Shown here: piece after piece, positions 1 to 6,569 of the stretch | Position numbering within the stretch: position 1 is the first letter of the stretch | Layout: each line of letters opens with the position of its first letter | Source of the DNA: CAZAYP01 sp964489425 [NCBI: uncultured Verrucomicrobiota bacterium] | GTDB lineage: Bacteria; Verrucomicrobiota; Kiritimatiellia; RZYC01 | NCBI GenBank assembly: GCA_964489425.1 | Contig: CAZAYP010000136.1 | Span: forward strand, 1 to 8,586 | DNA length: 8,586 nt | Direction: 5' to 3' | Program-made: the position numbers and the translations under genes | Notes under the pieces: generated by a model | What the model was told of the DNA's origin: nothing | The model's database searches: none | What the model saw: the letters and a program-made list of their open reading frames with translations, nothing else

Positions 1-871
1 GCGCGCGCCAGGCGGCCAGCCCGGCCGCGGCCGCGGCCGGCGCGCAGACCAGCGCCAGGCGGCCTTCGCAGGCCACGTTGAGCAGGTCGAACCCCAGCAT
101 GTCGGCCACGGCCCGGGTGCCGGCAGCCTGGGGCAGGGCGGATTCCTGAAGGCGGACATCGTGGGCCGTGCCGGCGACCATCTCGTTGAGGATGGCCGCC
201 AGGCCGCCGCGGGTGGGGTCGCGCATGGCGTGCACGTCCGGCCCAAGCGGCGCCAGCACGGCGACCAGGCCGGCCACCGGCGCGGTGTCGCTGCGCGGCC
301 CCTGGGTGATGGCCAGCCCGGCGCGGGCCGCCATCACGGCCATGCCGTGGTCCCCGAGCGTGCCGTTGACCAGCACGACATCGCCGTCTGCGATGCGGCC
401 CGGCGCGGGGTCCAGGCCGGCAATTTTTTCGCCGAGGCCGGCGGTATTGATATACATGCCGTCGCACTGGCCGCGACCCACGACCTTGGTGTCGCCCGTG
501 GCCACCTGCACGCCGCAGTCATCGGCCGCCGCGCGGATCGCGTCCAGCACCGTGCGCAGCGTGGCCAGGGGCAGGCCTTCCTCGAGGATCAGGCCCAGGG
601 ACAGCCAGCGCGGCCGGCCGCCGGCCACGGCGAGATCGTTGACCGTGCCGTGGACGGCCAGGTCGCCGATCGTGCCGCCGGGGAAGATCAGCGGGTGCAC
701 CACGAAGCTGTCGCAGGAAAAAACCAGCGGCCCGGAGATTGCCGGCAGGGTGGCGGCGTCCGGCAATCCGGCGAGGGGGCCGGCGCCAAAGCGCGGGAGG
801 ATTTCCTGGCGGATGAACTCGGCCGCCAACCGCCCGCCGCCGCCGTGGGCCATGAGCACGCTATCCGGCAT
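1..871 (-). CDS. hypE: HypE, [NiFe]-hydrogenase maturation protein (3' end cut by window edge)
   Basis: HypE works in the cytoplasm with HypF. HypF carbamoylates the C-terminal cysteine of HypE, and HypE dehydrates this in an ATP-dependent step to a thiocyanate, the source of the CN ligands on the hydrogenase iron. The visible 290 residues show the AIR-synthase-like fold. They include an N-terminal AHGGGGRL (residues 8-15), DSFVV at 54-58, FPGGTIGDLAVHGTVNDLAV at 63-82, GDTKVVGRG at 126-134, DGDVVLVNGTLGDHG at 162-176, DPTRGGLAAILNE at 218-230 and DLLNVACEG at 262-270. The family is usually about 330-350 residues, so roughly 45-55 residues are missing, including the C-terminal reactive cysteine. 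The start is ATG at 871, with GGAGG (minus strand, 878-882) six bases upstream. The gene begins inside the last codons of nikO and shares 11 nt with it. Identification is secure from motifs; the CN-donor cysteine cannot be checked here. Confidence 0.94.
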   Translation of the reverse strand, partial: MPDSVLMAHGGGGRLAAEFIRQEILPRFGAGPLAGLPDAATLPAISGPLVFSCDSFVVHPLIFPGGTIGDLAVHGTVNDLAVAGGRPRWLSLGLILEEGLPLATLRTVLDAIRAAADDCGVQVATGDTKVVGRGQCDGMYINTAGLGEKIAGLDPAPGRIADGDVVLVNGTLGDHGMAVMAARAGLAITQGPRSDTAPVAGLVAVLAPLGPDVHAMRDPTRGGLAAILNEMVAGTAHDVRLQESALPQAAGTRAVADMLGFDLLNVACEGRLALVCAPAAAAAGLAAWRA

Positions 872-1637
872 GCTGCGCCTCCGGGGGCCGGGCGCCTGCG
901 GGCGGCGCCCCCTGGAGGCGCAGCGGAAGTTCCAGGCCGCACTGCTCCAGCAGTGCCTGGTTCCGCAGCAACTCGCGGGTGGCGCCATCCGCCGCCACGC
1001 GGCCCTGGCGCAATATGATCGTCCGCTCGCAGAGGTCCATGACCAAATCCAAGTCGTGAGACGCGATGATGCGCGTGTGGTTGAACGATTGCAACCTCGC
1101 GATCAGGTGGCGCCGAGCGCGCGGGTCCAGCCCGGCGGAGGGCTCGTCCATGACCAGGATGCCCGGCGCCATGGCCAGGATGGTGGCGATCGCTGCCGCG
1201 CGTTTTTCGCCGGCGGAGAGCTTGTACGGCGGCCGCTGGCGCAACGCCGCCATGCCCACCGCGGCCAAGGCCGCATCCACCCGCCGCCGCACCTCGTCCG
1301 CCGGCAGGCCCAGGTTGAGGGGGCCAAACGCGACGTCCTCCTCCACGGTGGGCATGAAGAGCTGGTCGTTGGGGTCCTGGAACACCAGGCCCACCAGGCG
1401 CCGGACCTGGTCCATGGTCGCCGCGGCCAAGCGGCAGTCGCCCACCTGCAGTTCCCCGCCCGTGGGCAGCAGGCACCCGGCGAGATGCAGCAGGAGCGTT
1501 GATTTACCCGCGCCGTTGGCGCCGACGATCGCCACGGCCTCGCCGGGGCGGATTTGGAAGCTGACCCCGCTCAAGGCCACGGTGCCGTCCGGGTAATGGA
1601 AATCCAGCGCGCGGGCCGCGACCAGGTGACCGTTCAT
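861..1637 (-). CDS. nikO: NikO, ATPase subunit of ECF-type nickel importer
   Basis: This 258-residue cytoplasmic ABC ATPase powers nickel (or cobalt) uptake, presumably as a dimer docked on NikQ. Visible motifs are Walker A GANGAGKS (39-46), a Q-loop at Gln87 in FQDPNDQLF, the family-typical DVAFGPLNLGL (101-111), an ABC signature LSAGEKRAAAIA (140-151), Walker B ILVMDEPSAGLDP (160-172) with catalytic Glu165, and the switch His194 in ASHDLD. All catalytic elements are intact. The signature reads LSAGEK, with Ala where most ABC proteins have the first Gly. The start is ATG at 1637, in an ATGA overlap with the nikQ stop and after a G-rich ribosome-binding stretch. An upstream in-frame extension to 1715 would lie inside nikQ and has no homology to the family. 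CbiO of a cobalt system is nearly the same protein; nikR in the operon favours nickel. Confidence 0.94.
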   Translation of the reverse strand: MNGHLVAARALDFHYPDGTVALSGVSFQIRPGEAVAIVGANGAGKSTLLLHLAGCLLPTGGELQVGDCRLAAATMDQVRRLVGLVFQDPNDQLFMPTVEEDVAFGPLNLGLPADEVRRRVDAALAAVGMAALRQRPPYKLSAGEKRAAAIATILAMAPGILVMDEPSAGLDPRARRHLIARLQSFNHTRIIASHDLDLVMDLCERTIILRQGRVAADGATRELLRNQALLEQCGLELPLRLQGAPPAGARPPEAQHAG

Positions 1638-2446
1638 CCCTGCCCCCCCAGCAGCAGCCAGCCCATCTCCCGCGGCAGGTTCAGCCAGCGGAACAGCACA
1701 AACACGGCCGTCCAACCGCCAGCAAACGCCGCGTCGCGCGCGGTTAACGCCAGCGGCGTGAGCGGGCGGATGCGGCCATCAAAGCCGCGGCAGCACAGGG
1801 CCAGATGGACCCGATGCGACCGGTCGTACGCGCGTAACAGCAGGTTGCCGGCCAGGTGGCCGAACTCCCGGACCGGGATCCCGCGGCGGCCAAAGCAACG
1901 CAAGGCGCGCGCCCGCAGCGCGCGCCCGGCCTCGTCCGCCAGCAGAAACAGGTAGCGGTACAGGAACAGCAGTTGCGCCGCCAGCGCCGCCGGCACCCCC
2001 AACCGCTCAAGCGCCAGGCAGACCGCCTGGATGCCCGTGGTGGCCACCAGGATGACAACCGCGCCCGCGGTCAGCGCGTAGCGGAGCAGGATGGACAAGA
2101 GCGACAGCCAGCCGCCGGAAATCGGCACTCCGCCCACGACCAGCCGGGTCGCGGAATCAAAGAGCGGATTGAACAAGGCCATGGCCAGCACGAACGGCAG
2201 GCCCCAGGCCAGCCGCCGGAGCACCACGGCCGCGGGCAGGCGCGCCGCGCCAAGCAACACCACCGGGAACAGGAACCAGGGCACCAGCGCGGCGATCTCG
2301 TAACGGCCGTAGGACATGACCACGCCGATGAACAGCAGGGTGGTGAGCACCTTAATCCGCGGGTCCAGGCGCTGGATGGGCGACCGCCGGCGGGCCCACT
2401 CCTCGAGCTGCATCAAGGCTTGGCCTGGAGCGGACCGCAGGGTCAC
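1634..2446 (-). CDS. nikQ: NikQ/CbiQ, transmembrane coupling (EcfT) subunit of nickel importer
   Basis: This 270-residue integral membrane protein links the ATPase NikO to the substrate-binding NikMN. It has the usual CbiQ entry motif LDPRIKVL (27-34) followed by hydrophobic segments at about 31-46, 51-68, 79-93, 113-150 and 237-257. The long cytoplasmic coupling region at about 165-225 has the two Ala/Arg-type motifs that contact the ATPases, ARALRC (179-184) and YDRSHRVHLALCCRGFDG (207-224). The length is normal for the family. The start given is GTG at 2446, which forms a GTGA overlap with the nikMN stop. An in-frame ATG at 2413 (residue 12, MQLEEW) is a possible alternative, but neither start has a strong Shine-Dalgarno sequence. 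The gene overlaps nikO by 4 nt. Family assignment is firm; the metal is inferred from nikR. Confidence 0.92.
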   Translation of the reverse strand: MTLRSAPGQALMQLEEWARRRSPIQRLDPRIKVLTTLLFIGVVMSYGRYEIAALVPWFLFPVVLLGAARLPAAVVLRRLAWGLPFVLAMALFNPLFDSATRLVVGGVPISGGWLSLLSILLRYALTAGAVVILVATTGIQAVCLALERLGVPAALAAQLLFLYRYLFLLADEAGRALRARALRCFGRRGIPVREFGHLAGNLLLRAYDRSHRVHLALCCRGFDGRIRPLTPLALTARDAAFAGGWTAVFVLFRWLNLPREMGWLLLGGQG

Positions 2447-3375
2447 GCCGAGTCCATCCCGACGGGGCCGGCGGCCGCGCGCCGCCAGGCCAGGGCATAG
2501 CCAATGAGCAGCATCACCGCCAGGGTCGCTCCGGCGCCGACCAGGCCGGCGAGGCTAGTGCCCGGGTCTACCGCCGGCCAGGGCGTGGGCGGCGGCGGGG
2601 CGGCCAACGCCCCCAGCGCCCACTCCAAGCCGTCGGGCCGGGTCGACGCAAACCAGCTAACCACGCCGGCCAGCGCGACGGCGGCCAGCGCCAGCGACGC
2701 CCAGACCGGCCGCAGGCTGGCGCCGGACCCGGGCGCGGCGCCGGCCAACAACTCCGGCCGGGCGGCCCGCACAAACAGGAGGAGCGCGGCCGTGGCCAGG
2801 CCCTCGAACACCCCGATGGCCAGGTGGATCGGCAACATCAGCAGGACGAACATGTTGAACGGCAGCGCCGAGATGCCGGAGCCGCACGTCTCCAGCACGA
2901 CCCCGAGCGCGCCGGATTGCAGCCCGGCCACGGAAGCGACCAGCGCGGCGAGGATCATGCGCCCGCGGTTTGAGCCGTTGCCGGCCAGCGGCTTGAACAC
3001 CAGCGGGTACGCCACGAAACATGGGAAAAAGCCGAGATTAAAAAGGTTGCACCCGTAAGCCAGCAGCCCGCCATCGGCAAAAAACAGGGCCTGGACCGCG
3101 AGAACCGAGGCCAAGGTGATGAACCCGGCGGCCGGTCCGAGCAGCGCCGCCAGGAGGATCCCGCCGCCCAGGTGCCCGCTGGCGCCGGTTCCGGGGATGG
3201 TGATGTTGATCATCTGCGCGGCAAACACAAAAGCGCCGAGCACGCCCATCAACGGGATGCGAGCCGGGGCCTGCTCCCGCTCCACGGCGCGCGCGCACCA
3301 CCCCAGCAGGCCCGCGCTCACGGCCCACAGCGACCCGCCGACCGCGGGCGACACCAACGCATCAGCCATGTGCAT
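2443..3375 (-). CDS. nikMN: NikMN, fused substrate-binding membrane component of nickel importer
   Basis: This is the 310-residue S-component that binds the metal ion on the outside of the membrane. The N-terminus MHMADALVSP is the CbiM/NikM signature. In characterised NikM the terminal amine, His2 and a later His bind Ni(II); here these are Met1/His2 and probably His68 in GTGASGHLGGG (62-72). Other family blocks are FAAQMINI (51-58), QALFFADGGLLAYGCNLFN (95-113) and LPIHLAIGVFEGLATA (181-196). After a Gly/Pro/Ala linker (about 210-220), a second part contains RPDGLEWALG (246-255) between two membrane helices. That is the PDGLEW signature of the NikN/CbiN-like partner, so M and N are one polypeptide. 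The ATG at 3375 is supported by GGAGG (3383-3387) at 7 nt and by the need for His at position 2. It lies 21 nt after nikR and overlaps nikQ by 4 nt. Confidence 0.94.
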   Translation of the reverse strand: MHMADALVSPAVGGSLWAVSAGLLGWCARAVEREQAPARIPLMGVLGAFVFAAQMINITIPGTGASGHLGGGILLAALLGPAAGFITLASVLAVQALFFADGGLLAYGCNLFNLGFFPCFVAYPLVFKPLAGNGSNRGRMILAALVASVAGLQSGALGVVLETCGSGISALPFNMFVLLMLPIHLAIGVFEGLATAALLLFVRAARPELLAGAAPGSGASLRPVWASLALAAVALAGVVSWFASTRPDGLEWALGALAAPPPPTPWPAVDPGTSLAGLVGAGATLAVMLLIGYALAWRRAAAGPVGMDSA

Positions 3376-3382
3376 GACCAGG

Positions 3383-3387
3383 CCTCC
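3383..3387 (-). promoter_or_regulatory. Shine-Dalgarno of nikMN
   Basis: The minus strand reads GGAGG seven bases before the ATG at 3375. It fixes the start at Met1-His2 rather than at the second Met two codons later. This matters because Met1 and His2 are expected metal ligands. Confidence 0.8.
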
Positions 3388-3396
3388 GCATGCCGC

Positions 3397-3840
3397 CTAC
3401 AGCCCCTGGCCGGTGGACGCCGCGGCCAGCGCACAATACTTGACGCCCTTGGCGCCCTTGAGCCGGTCGGCCAGTTGCTTGATATGATCCGGCCGGCCGC
3501 GGGCCACGATCACCTCCAGGCAGTTGTCATGATCCAAGTGCACGTGCTGGCTGGCGATGATCATCCGGGGGTAGTCGTGCTGCACGTGCGTGAGGCGCTG
3601 GGCCAGGCCGCGACGGTGATGGTCGTAGACCAGAACAATCGCCGCGGCGACCACCCGGCCGGCCTGCCACGCATCGCGCACCAGGCTGGCGCGGACCAGG
3701 TCGGCGACGGCCTTGGACCGGGTGGGGCAGCCCTCGCGGGCGATCCGCGCATCGAACTGCCGCAGCAGCGCCTGCTCCAGCGAAACGCTGAACCGCGTCA
3801 GGGCCGCCGCCGGCTTGCGTGTTACGTTTTTCATTTTCAT
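3397..3840 (-). CDS. nikR: NikR, nickel-responsive transcriptional regulator
   Basis: This 147-residue ribbon-helix-helix repressor binds DNA when loaded with Ni(II) and shuts down nickel uptake. The N-terminal DNA-binding part is LTRFSVSLEQALLRQFDAR (14-32) followed by TRSKAVADLVRASLV (40-54). The C-terminal ACT-like tetramerisation and metal-binding domain carries VQHDY (86-90) and QHVHLDHDNCLEV (98-110). The four high-affinity ligands of E. coli NikR (His76, His87, His89, Cys95) align at a constant offset of 12 with His88, His99, His101 and Cys107, so the sensor site is complete. It heads the operon, 21 nt before nikMN, which supports autoregulation and regulation of the importer. The start is ATG at 3840; a second in-frame ATG at 3834 (Met3) is equally possible. 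No Shine-Dalgarno is visible before either one. The N-terminus is about 13 residues longer than that of the E. coli protein. Confidence 0.96.
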   Translation of the reverse strand: MKMKNVTRKPAAALTRFSVSLEQALLRQFDARIAREGCPTRSKAVADLVRASLVRDAWQAGRVVAAAIVLVYDHHRRGLAQRLTHVQHDYPRMIIASQHVHLDHDNCLEVIVARGRPDHIKQLADRLKGAKGVKYCALAAASTGQGL

Positions 3841-3851
3841 GTTACCGTAAC
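3819..3851 (-). promoter_or_regulatory. Candidate NikR operator repeats over the nikR start
   Basis: On the plus strand GTGTTAC (3819-3825) is followed after exactly 13 nt by ATGTTAC (3839-3845). One base later comes GTAAC (3847-3851), making a perfect GTTAC-C-GTAAC palindrome at 3841-3851. Comparative work on NikR describes a non-enterobacterial operator GTGTTAC-N13/14-GTAACAC. Here the half-site and the 13-nt spacing match, but the second half-site lies in direct rather than inverted orientation; the inverted copy is at 21 nt. The elements overlap the proposed -10 box and the first codons of nikR, a good place for autorepression. Whether it is the true site is inference. Confidence 0.45.
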
Positions 3852-4099
3852 CGCAAGGCGCCGGGCCGTCAAGCGCGGGCTGGCATGCGCCACAGCGCCA
3901 CGCGAACCCGCGCCTTCCGGCCGGCGGGCATGATCCCGCTCCTTGGCCAACCCCAGGTTTGCGCTCCAGTCACCGATCGCCCCGGCGTTTGCCGGATTGC
4001 CCGACACCTGCCGCATGCCGGCAATATCGCATAGATGTTACTCGGAATTCCCTGCGCGCTTCTCCGCCCCGCCGCGCGTGACGCTTGTGGGCCCTGCGT
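3841..4099. other. Non-coding gap between the secreted repeat-protein gene and nikR
   Basis: This 259-nt stretch lies downstream of the delta-60 gene and upstream of nikR, both on the minus strand. I see no credible gene in it. Its right-hand part (3841-3872) holds the putative nikR promoter and operator. It also contains short perfect hairpins: CCGGC/GCCGG with a 4-nt loop at 3982-3995, GCGGG/CCCGC with a 6-nt loop at 3924-3939, and a 7-bp inverted repeat TTGCCGG/CCGGCAA at 3989-4024. None is followed by a T-run, so no intrinsic terminator can be named. I compared it by eye with cobalamin, NiCo, ZTP and c-di-GMP riboswitch cores and found no convincing match. Confidence 0.5.
3844..3872 (-). 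promoter_or_regulatory. Putative sigma70-type promoter of the nikR-nikMNQO-hypE operon
   Basis: The minus strand has TTGACG (3867-3872, 5 of 6 matches to the -35 consensus), a 17-nt spacer, and TACGGT (3844-3849, first, second and last bases of the -10 consensus). Transcription would start near 3836-3838, at or just inside the nikR start. The message would then be leaderless or begin at Met3 (3834), which agrees with the absence of a Shine-Dalgarno sequence. The weak -10 box lowers confidence. Confidence 0.35.
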
Positions 4100-6364
4100 C
4101 TACTGCAACAGCAGCAGCCACGGCAAGGCGACGGATCCGCCGCCGAAGGTGCCAAAGGCCGCCAGGCCGGCGCGGCCGGCGCCGCCGATGTTGGTGAACG
4201 ACCCGCCCGCCATCACCCACCCGTTGCCGGCCAGCACGGCATTCACCGAACTGTCCGCGTGCGGGCGCCAGGCCGAGTCGGCCACAGCCGAGTTGAGGTC
4301 CACCTTGGCGATGCGGCCGCGGGCCACGGAGCTGATGTTGGTAAAGTAGCCACCCACAAACAGGCCGGCATGCTGCACCGCGAGGCCATAAACACCGGAG
4401 TTCGGGTTGGGCGCCCAGGGCTGGGCCCCGCCGTTCACGTTGTTGAGCCGCGCCAGGTAGCGGCGGGTGGTCCCGCCGATATTGGTGAAGATGCCGCCGG
4501 CCACGACGTCATTGCTATACGCGGCCAGCGCGTAGACCGCGCCGCCCTTCGGCCGCGGGTTCCAGACGGAGTCCAGGTCCGCATACGTCTTGGTCAACCG
4601 CACCAGGTACGGGTAGTTGGTGCTGCCGGCCACGCGAAAAAAATGGCCCCCCATGTAAATCTTGTCATCCTTGGCGAGGAACGAGCGCACAAAGTGGCTG
4701 GGCGCAGGATTCCAGTGCGGATCCGCGATCGCGAGCGCATGGTCGAGTTTGGCCGCAAAATTGCGCGACGTGTAGCTGATGGACATGAATTGGCCACCCA
4801 CGTAAATGTCCTGGCCATCCGCATACACGACGTACACCGCGCGGTCGGGATTCGGGCGCCAGAACGCGTTGGCCACGCCATTGGTCCAGATCTTGGCCAG
4901 ATAGCTACGCTCCGCGCCGCCAGCTTGGGTGAACCAGCCGCCGGCGACCACTTCGTCGCCCACGCAGGCCACAGATTCCACCATTCCATTGGCCTGTGGT
5001 TTCCAGGAACTGTCCAGCGCGCCGGCCGGCGTGAGGCGCAGTAGGTTGCGATATAACTGGCCGTTGGCCTGGTCGAAGAACCCGCCCACCACGACGCTGC
5101 CATCGGCTTGCTGCGCCAGGCACCGGACCTCGGCCGGGGCGTAGATCGGAACATCAAAATGCGCAGCGACCACCCCGCTGGTCACGTGCAGCAGCGCCAG
5201 CGAGTAGCGCGTGGCGCCGCCGAGGCTGCCGTAGTAGCCGCCGGCCACGATCGCATTGGAAATGGCTGCGTAGTGCAGGGCGCGCACCGGCCCGTCGGCG
5301 TTGGGCAACCAGGCGTGCACGTCGCCACCGGTGGTGATCTTGGCCAGGCGCTTGCGGGCGTAGCCGGCGATGTGGGTGAAGTCGCCGCCCACATAATAGA
5401 CGCTGCCGTTGTTGTAGAGGGTGTACACCGGGCCGTCCGGATTGGGCTGGAAATCCGCGCTGGGCATGCCGTTGGTCTTGGACAGCTTGGCCAGGTGCTC
5501 GCGCGTATATTTATTAATCAATCCCTGGGTGATGTTGGTAAACAGGCCGCCCACGTAAGCAAAGTTGGCATACACGTCCAGCGCGTGCACCGTGTCGCCG
5601 GCCTCCACCTGCCAGGCGGCATCGCGCCGGCCATCCGTCACATCGATCTTCAGCAGCCGGTCCTGGTTGTGCGCCCAGCCCGACTCGTTGGTGCTGTGAA
5701 ACGAGGTGAAGTCGCCGCCCAGGTACAGCGCCGTGCCGTCGCGCGACATGGTGTACACCGGGCCGCCGTTCACGCTGATGCCCCAGAGCTGGTTGCGCGG
5801 GCCTTTGATGGCGTCCAGCCGGGTGATGTTCTGGCCGTCAAAGATCATGGATCCGCGCGGGTCAAACTGGAAATCGCCGCCCACGTAAAGATTGGTGCCG
5901 TCCAGCAGCAGCGCGTGCACCACGCTGTCCTGGTAGGTTTCGGTGTCCACCATGGGGTTGAACGTCGCGTCCACGTTGGCCCCGCCGGCGTACATGGCCA
6001 GCTTGGCCAGGCCGCGGCGATAGTTGCCGTCCAGGAAGTCAAACTCCCCGCCGACGTAAACCACGTTGGAGTTGGCCGCCAGCGCATACACCGGCCCGTT
6101 CGGCCGCGGCAGCACCAGCGGATCCACCGTGCCGTCCAGCCCCACCACGGCCAGGTATTTACGGTTCACGCCGTTGATGGAGGTGAAGTCACCGCCCACC
6201 ATGATCCGGTTGCTGGAACTGCCCGTGGTGTAACCCGCCACGGCATAAATGGTGCCGGCGGCCTTCAAATTGAGGTTGAAGGTGGACGGGGTTTGGGCGG
6301 CGAGAAAGCCAGGCAGTAACAACACCCAGCCGCAAAGCCACATTGGTCGCAGGTCTGGTCTCAT
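4100..6364 (-). CDS. Secreted delta-60 repeat (DUF5122-type) beta-propeller protein with 14 repeats
   Basis: This 754-residue exported protein consists almost wholly of delta-60 / DUF5122-type beta-propeller repeats. The N-terminus MRPDLRPMWLCGWVLLLPGF, followed by LAAQ, is a signal peptide with likely cleavage near residue 23-24. Fourteen repeats follow, each centred on a [VAML]GGxF-type motif, at about residues 57, 105, 162, 216, 272, 326, 375, 427, 475, 523, 572, 623, 671 and 720. Each is typically followed by T-N-I-x-G-x-x-R-x-x-L-A-K/R-L and a loop such as NPDGPVY. Fourteen blades would suit two seven-bladed propellers. No enzyme motif is visible; such proteins are thought to be extracellular or surface-bound, with role unknown. 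The protein ends abruptly in GGGSVALPWLLLLQ. The start is chosen at 6364, where AAGGAG stands 5 nt upstream and the signal peptide begins. The frame is open to an upstream ATG at 6547, but that extension has no such support. A structural scaffold or binding role is possible but unproven. Confidence 0.87.
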   Translation of the reverse strand: MRPDLRPMWLCGWVLLLPGFLAAQTPSTFNLNLKAAGTIYAVAGYTTGSSSNRIMVGGDFTSINGVNRKYLAVVGLDGTVDPLVLPRPNGPVYALAANSNVVYVGGEFDFLDGNYRRGLAKLAMYAGGANVDATFNPMVDTETYQDSVVHALLLDGTNLYVGGDFQFDPRGSMIFDGQNITRLDAIKGPRNQLWGISVNGGPVYTMSRDGTALYLGGDFTSFHSTNESGWAHNQDRLLKIDVTDGRRDAAWQVEAGDTVHALDVYANFAYVGGLFTNITQGLINKYTREHLAKLSKTNGMPSADFQPNPDGPVYTLYNNGSVYYVGGDFTHIAGYARKRLAKITTGGDVHAWLPNADGPVRALHYAAISNAIVAGGYYGSLGGATRYSLALLHVTSGVVAAHFDVPIYAPAEVRCLAQQADGSVVVGGFFDQANGQLYRNLLRLTPAGALDSSWKPQANGMVESVACVGDEVVAGGWFTQAGGAERSYLAKIWTNGVANAFWRPNPDRAVYVVYADGQDIYVGGQFMSISYTSRNFAAKLDHALAIADPHWNPAPSHFVRSFLAKDDKIYMGGHFFRVAGSTNYPYLVRLTKTYADLDSVWNPRPKGGAVYALAAYSNDVVAGGIFTNIGGTTRRYLARLNNVNGGAQPWAPNPNSGVYGLAVQHAGLFVGGYFTNISSVARGRIAKVDLNSAVADSAWRPHADSSVNAVLAGNGWVMAGGSFTNIGGAGRAGLAAFGTFGGGSVALPWLLLLQ
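4151..6259 (-). repeat. Protein-level tandem repeat array, 14 delta-60 units
   Basis: Residues 36-738 of the secreted protein contain 14 degenerate units. Distances between successive GG motifs are 48, 57, 54, 56, 54, 49, 52, 48, 48, 49, 51, 48 and 49 residues. Units 2-5 are longer, with inserts such as the FDPRGSMIFDG and FHSTNESGWAHNQ loops, while units 8-14 are regular. The units are diverged at DNA level, which indicates an old rather than recent expansion. Confidence 0.85.
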
Positions 6365-6369
6365 GAGTT

Positions 6370-6375
6370 CTCCTT
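6370..6375 (-). promoter_or_regulatory. Shine-Dalgarno that fixes the start of the delta-60 protein
   Basis: The minus strand reads AAGGAG five bases before the ATG at 6364. Together with the signal peptide that follows, it decides for this start over the upstream in-frame ATG at 6547, which would add 61 residues without family resemblance. Confidence 0.85.
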
Positions 6376-6461
6376 GCTGGATTTGCGTTTCACGCGCGCA
6401 TATGGCCCTCAAACTGGCAACCAGCATACACCCCGGCGGACACCATGGCCAGCCTTTTGGC

Positions 6462-6490
6462 TGAACAAATCCGGCGCTTCCCTGTATATT
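6462..6490 (+). promoter_or_regulatory. Putative promoter of the cysteine peptidase gene
   Basis: TGAACA (6462-6467, 4 of 6 matches to the -35 consensus), a 17-nt spacer and TATATT (6485-6490, 5 of 6 to the -10 consensus) would start transcription near 6497, leaving a leader of about 77 nt. The left element touches the CAGCC/GGCTG stem-loop. The assignment rests only on consensus matching. Confidence 0.35.
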
Positions 6491-6564
6491 GCAGTAAAAG
6501 ATTTGAGCGCATGCGTCATTGCCATCAACGCACCCGACATGACCCACGGCCGGGCAACCGCCAC

Positions 6565-6569
6565 AGGAG
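6565..6569 (+). promoter_or_regulatory. Shine-Dalgarno of the cysteine peptidase gene
   Basis: AGGAG stands four bases before ATG 6574 and supports this start over the internal ATG at codon 15. The choice also keeps the positively charged N-region of the signal peptide. Confidence 0.8.

Noticed and set aside
24-40. GC-only tract with repeated GGCCGC near the left edge
   Set aside because: It encodes an Ala run inside HypE and is explained by G+C-rich codon use.
168-1502. 444-codon plus-strand open frame opposite hypE and nikO
   Set aside because: Composition is typical of a shadow frame (Arg, Pro, Ala, Ser). It crosses two genes with full motif sets on the other strand.
3841-4060. Riboswitch upstream of nikR
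   Set aside because: Some short strings on the minus strand (for example GACTGG and GGAGCGGG) recall ZTP or cobalamin riboswitch pieces. The conserved cores and their order are missing. A covariance-model search (Rfam) would settle it.
4085-6319. Long plus-strand frames (4085-5044 and 5108-6319) opposite the delta-60 gene
   Set aside because: Their apparent His/Val/Gly repeats mirror the repeats of the real gene on the minus strand. No signal peptide, start signal or domain is visible.
6450-6463. CAGCC-TTTT-GGCTG stem-loop as a terminator
   Set aside because: The stem is only 5 bp with no following T-run, and it lies between two divergent starts where no transcript needs to end.
6365-6547. 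N-terminal extension of the delta-60 protein to the ATG at 6547
   Set aside because: The extension has no ribosome-binding site or family resemblance. The AAGGAG site and signal peptide place the start at 6364.
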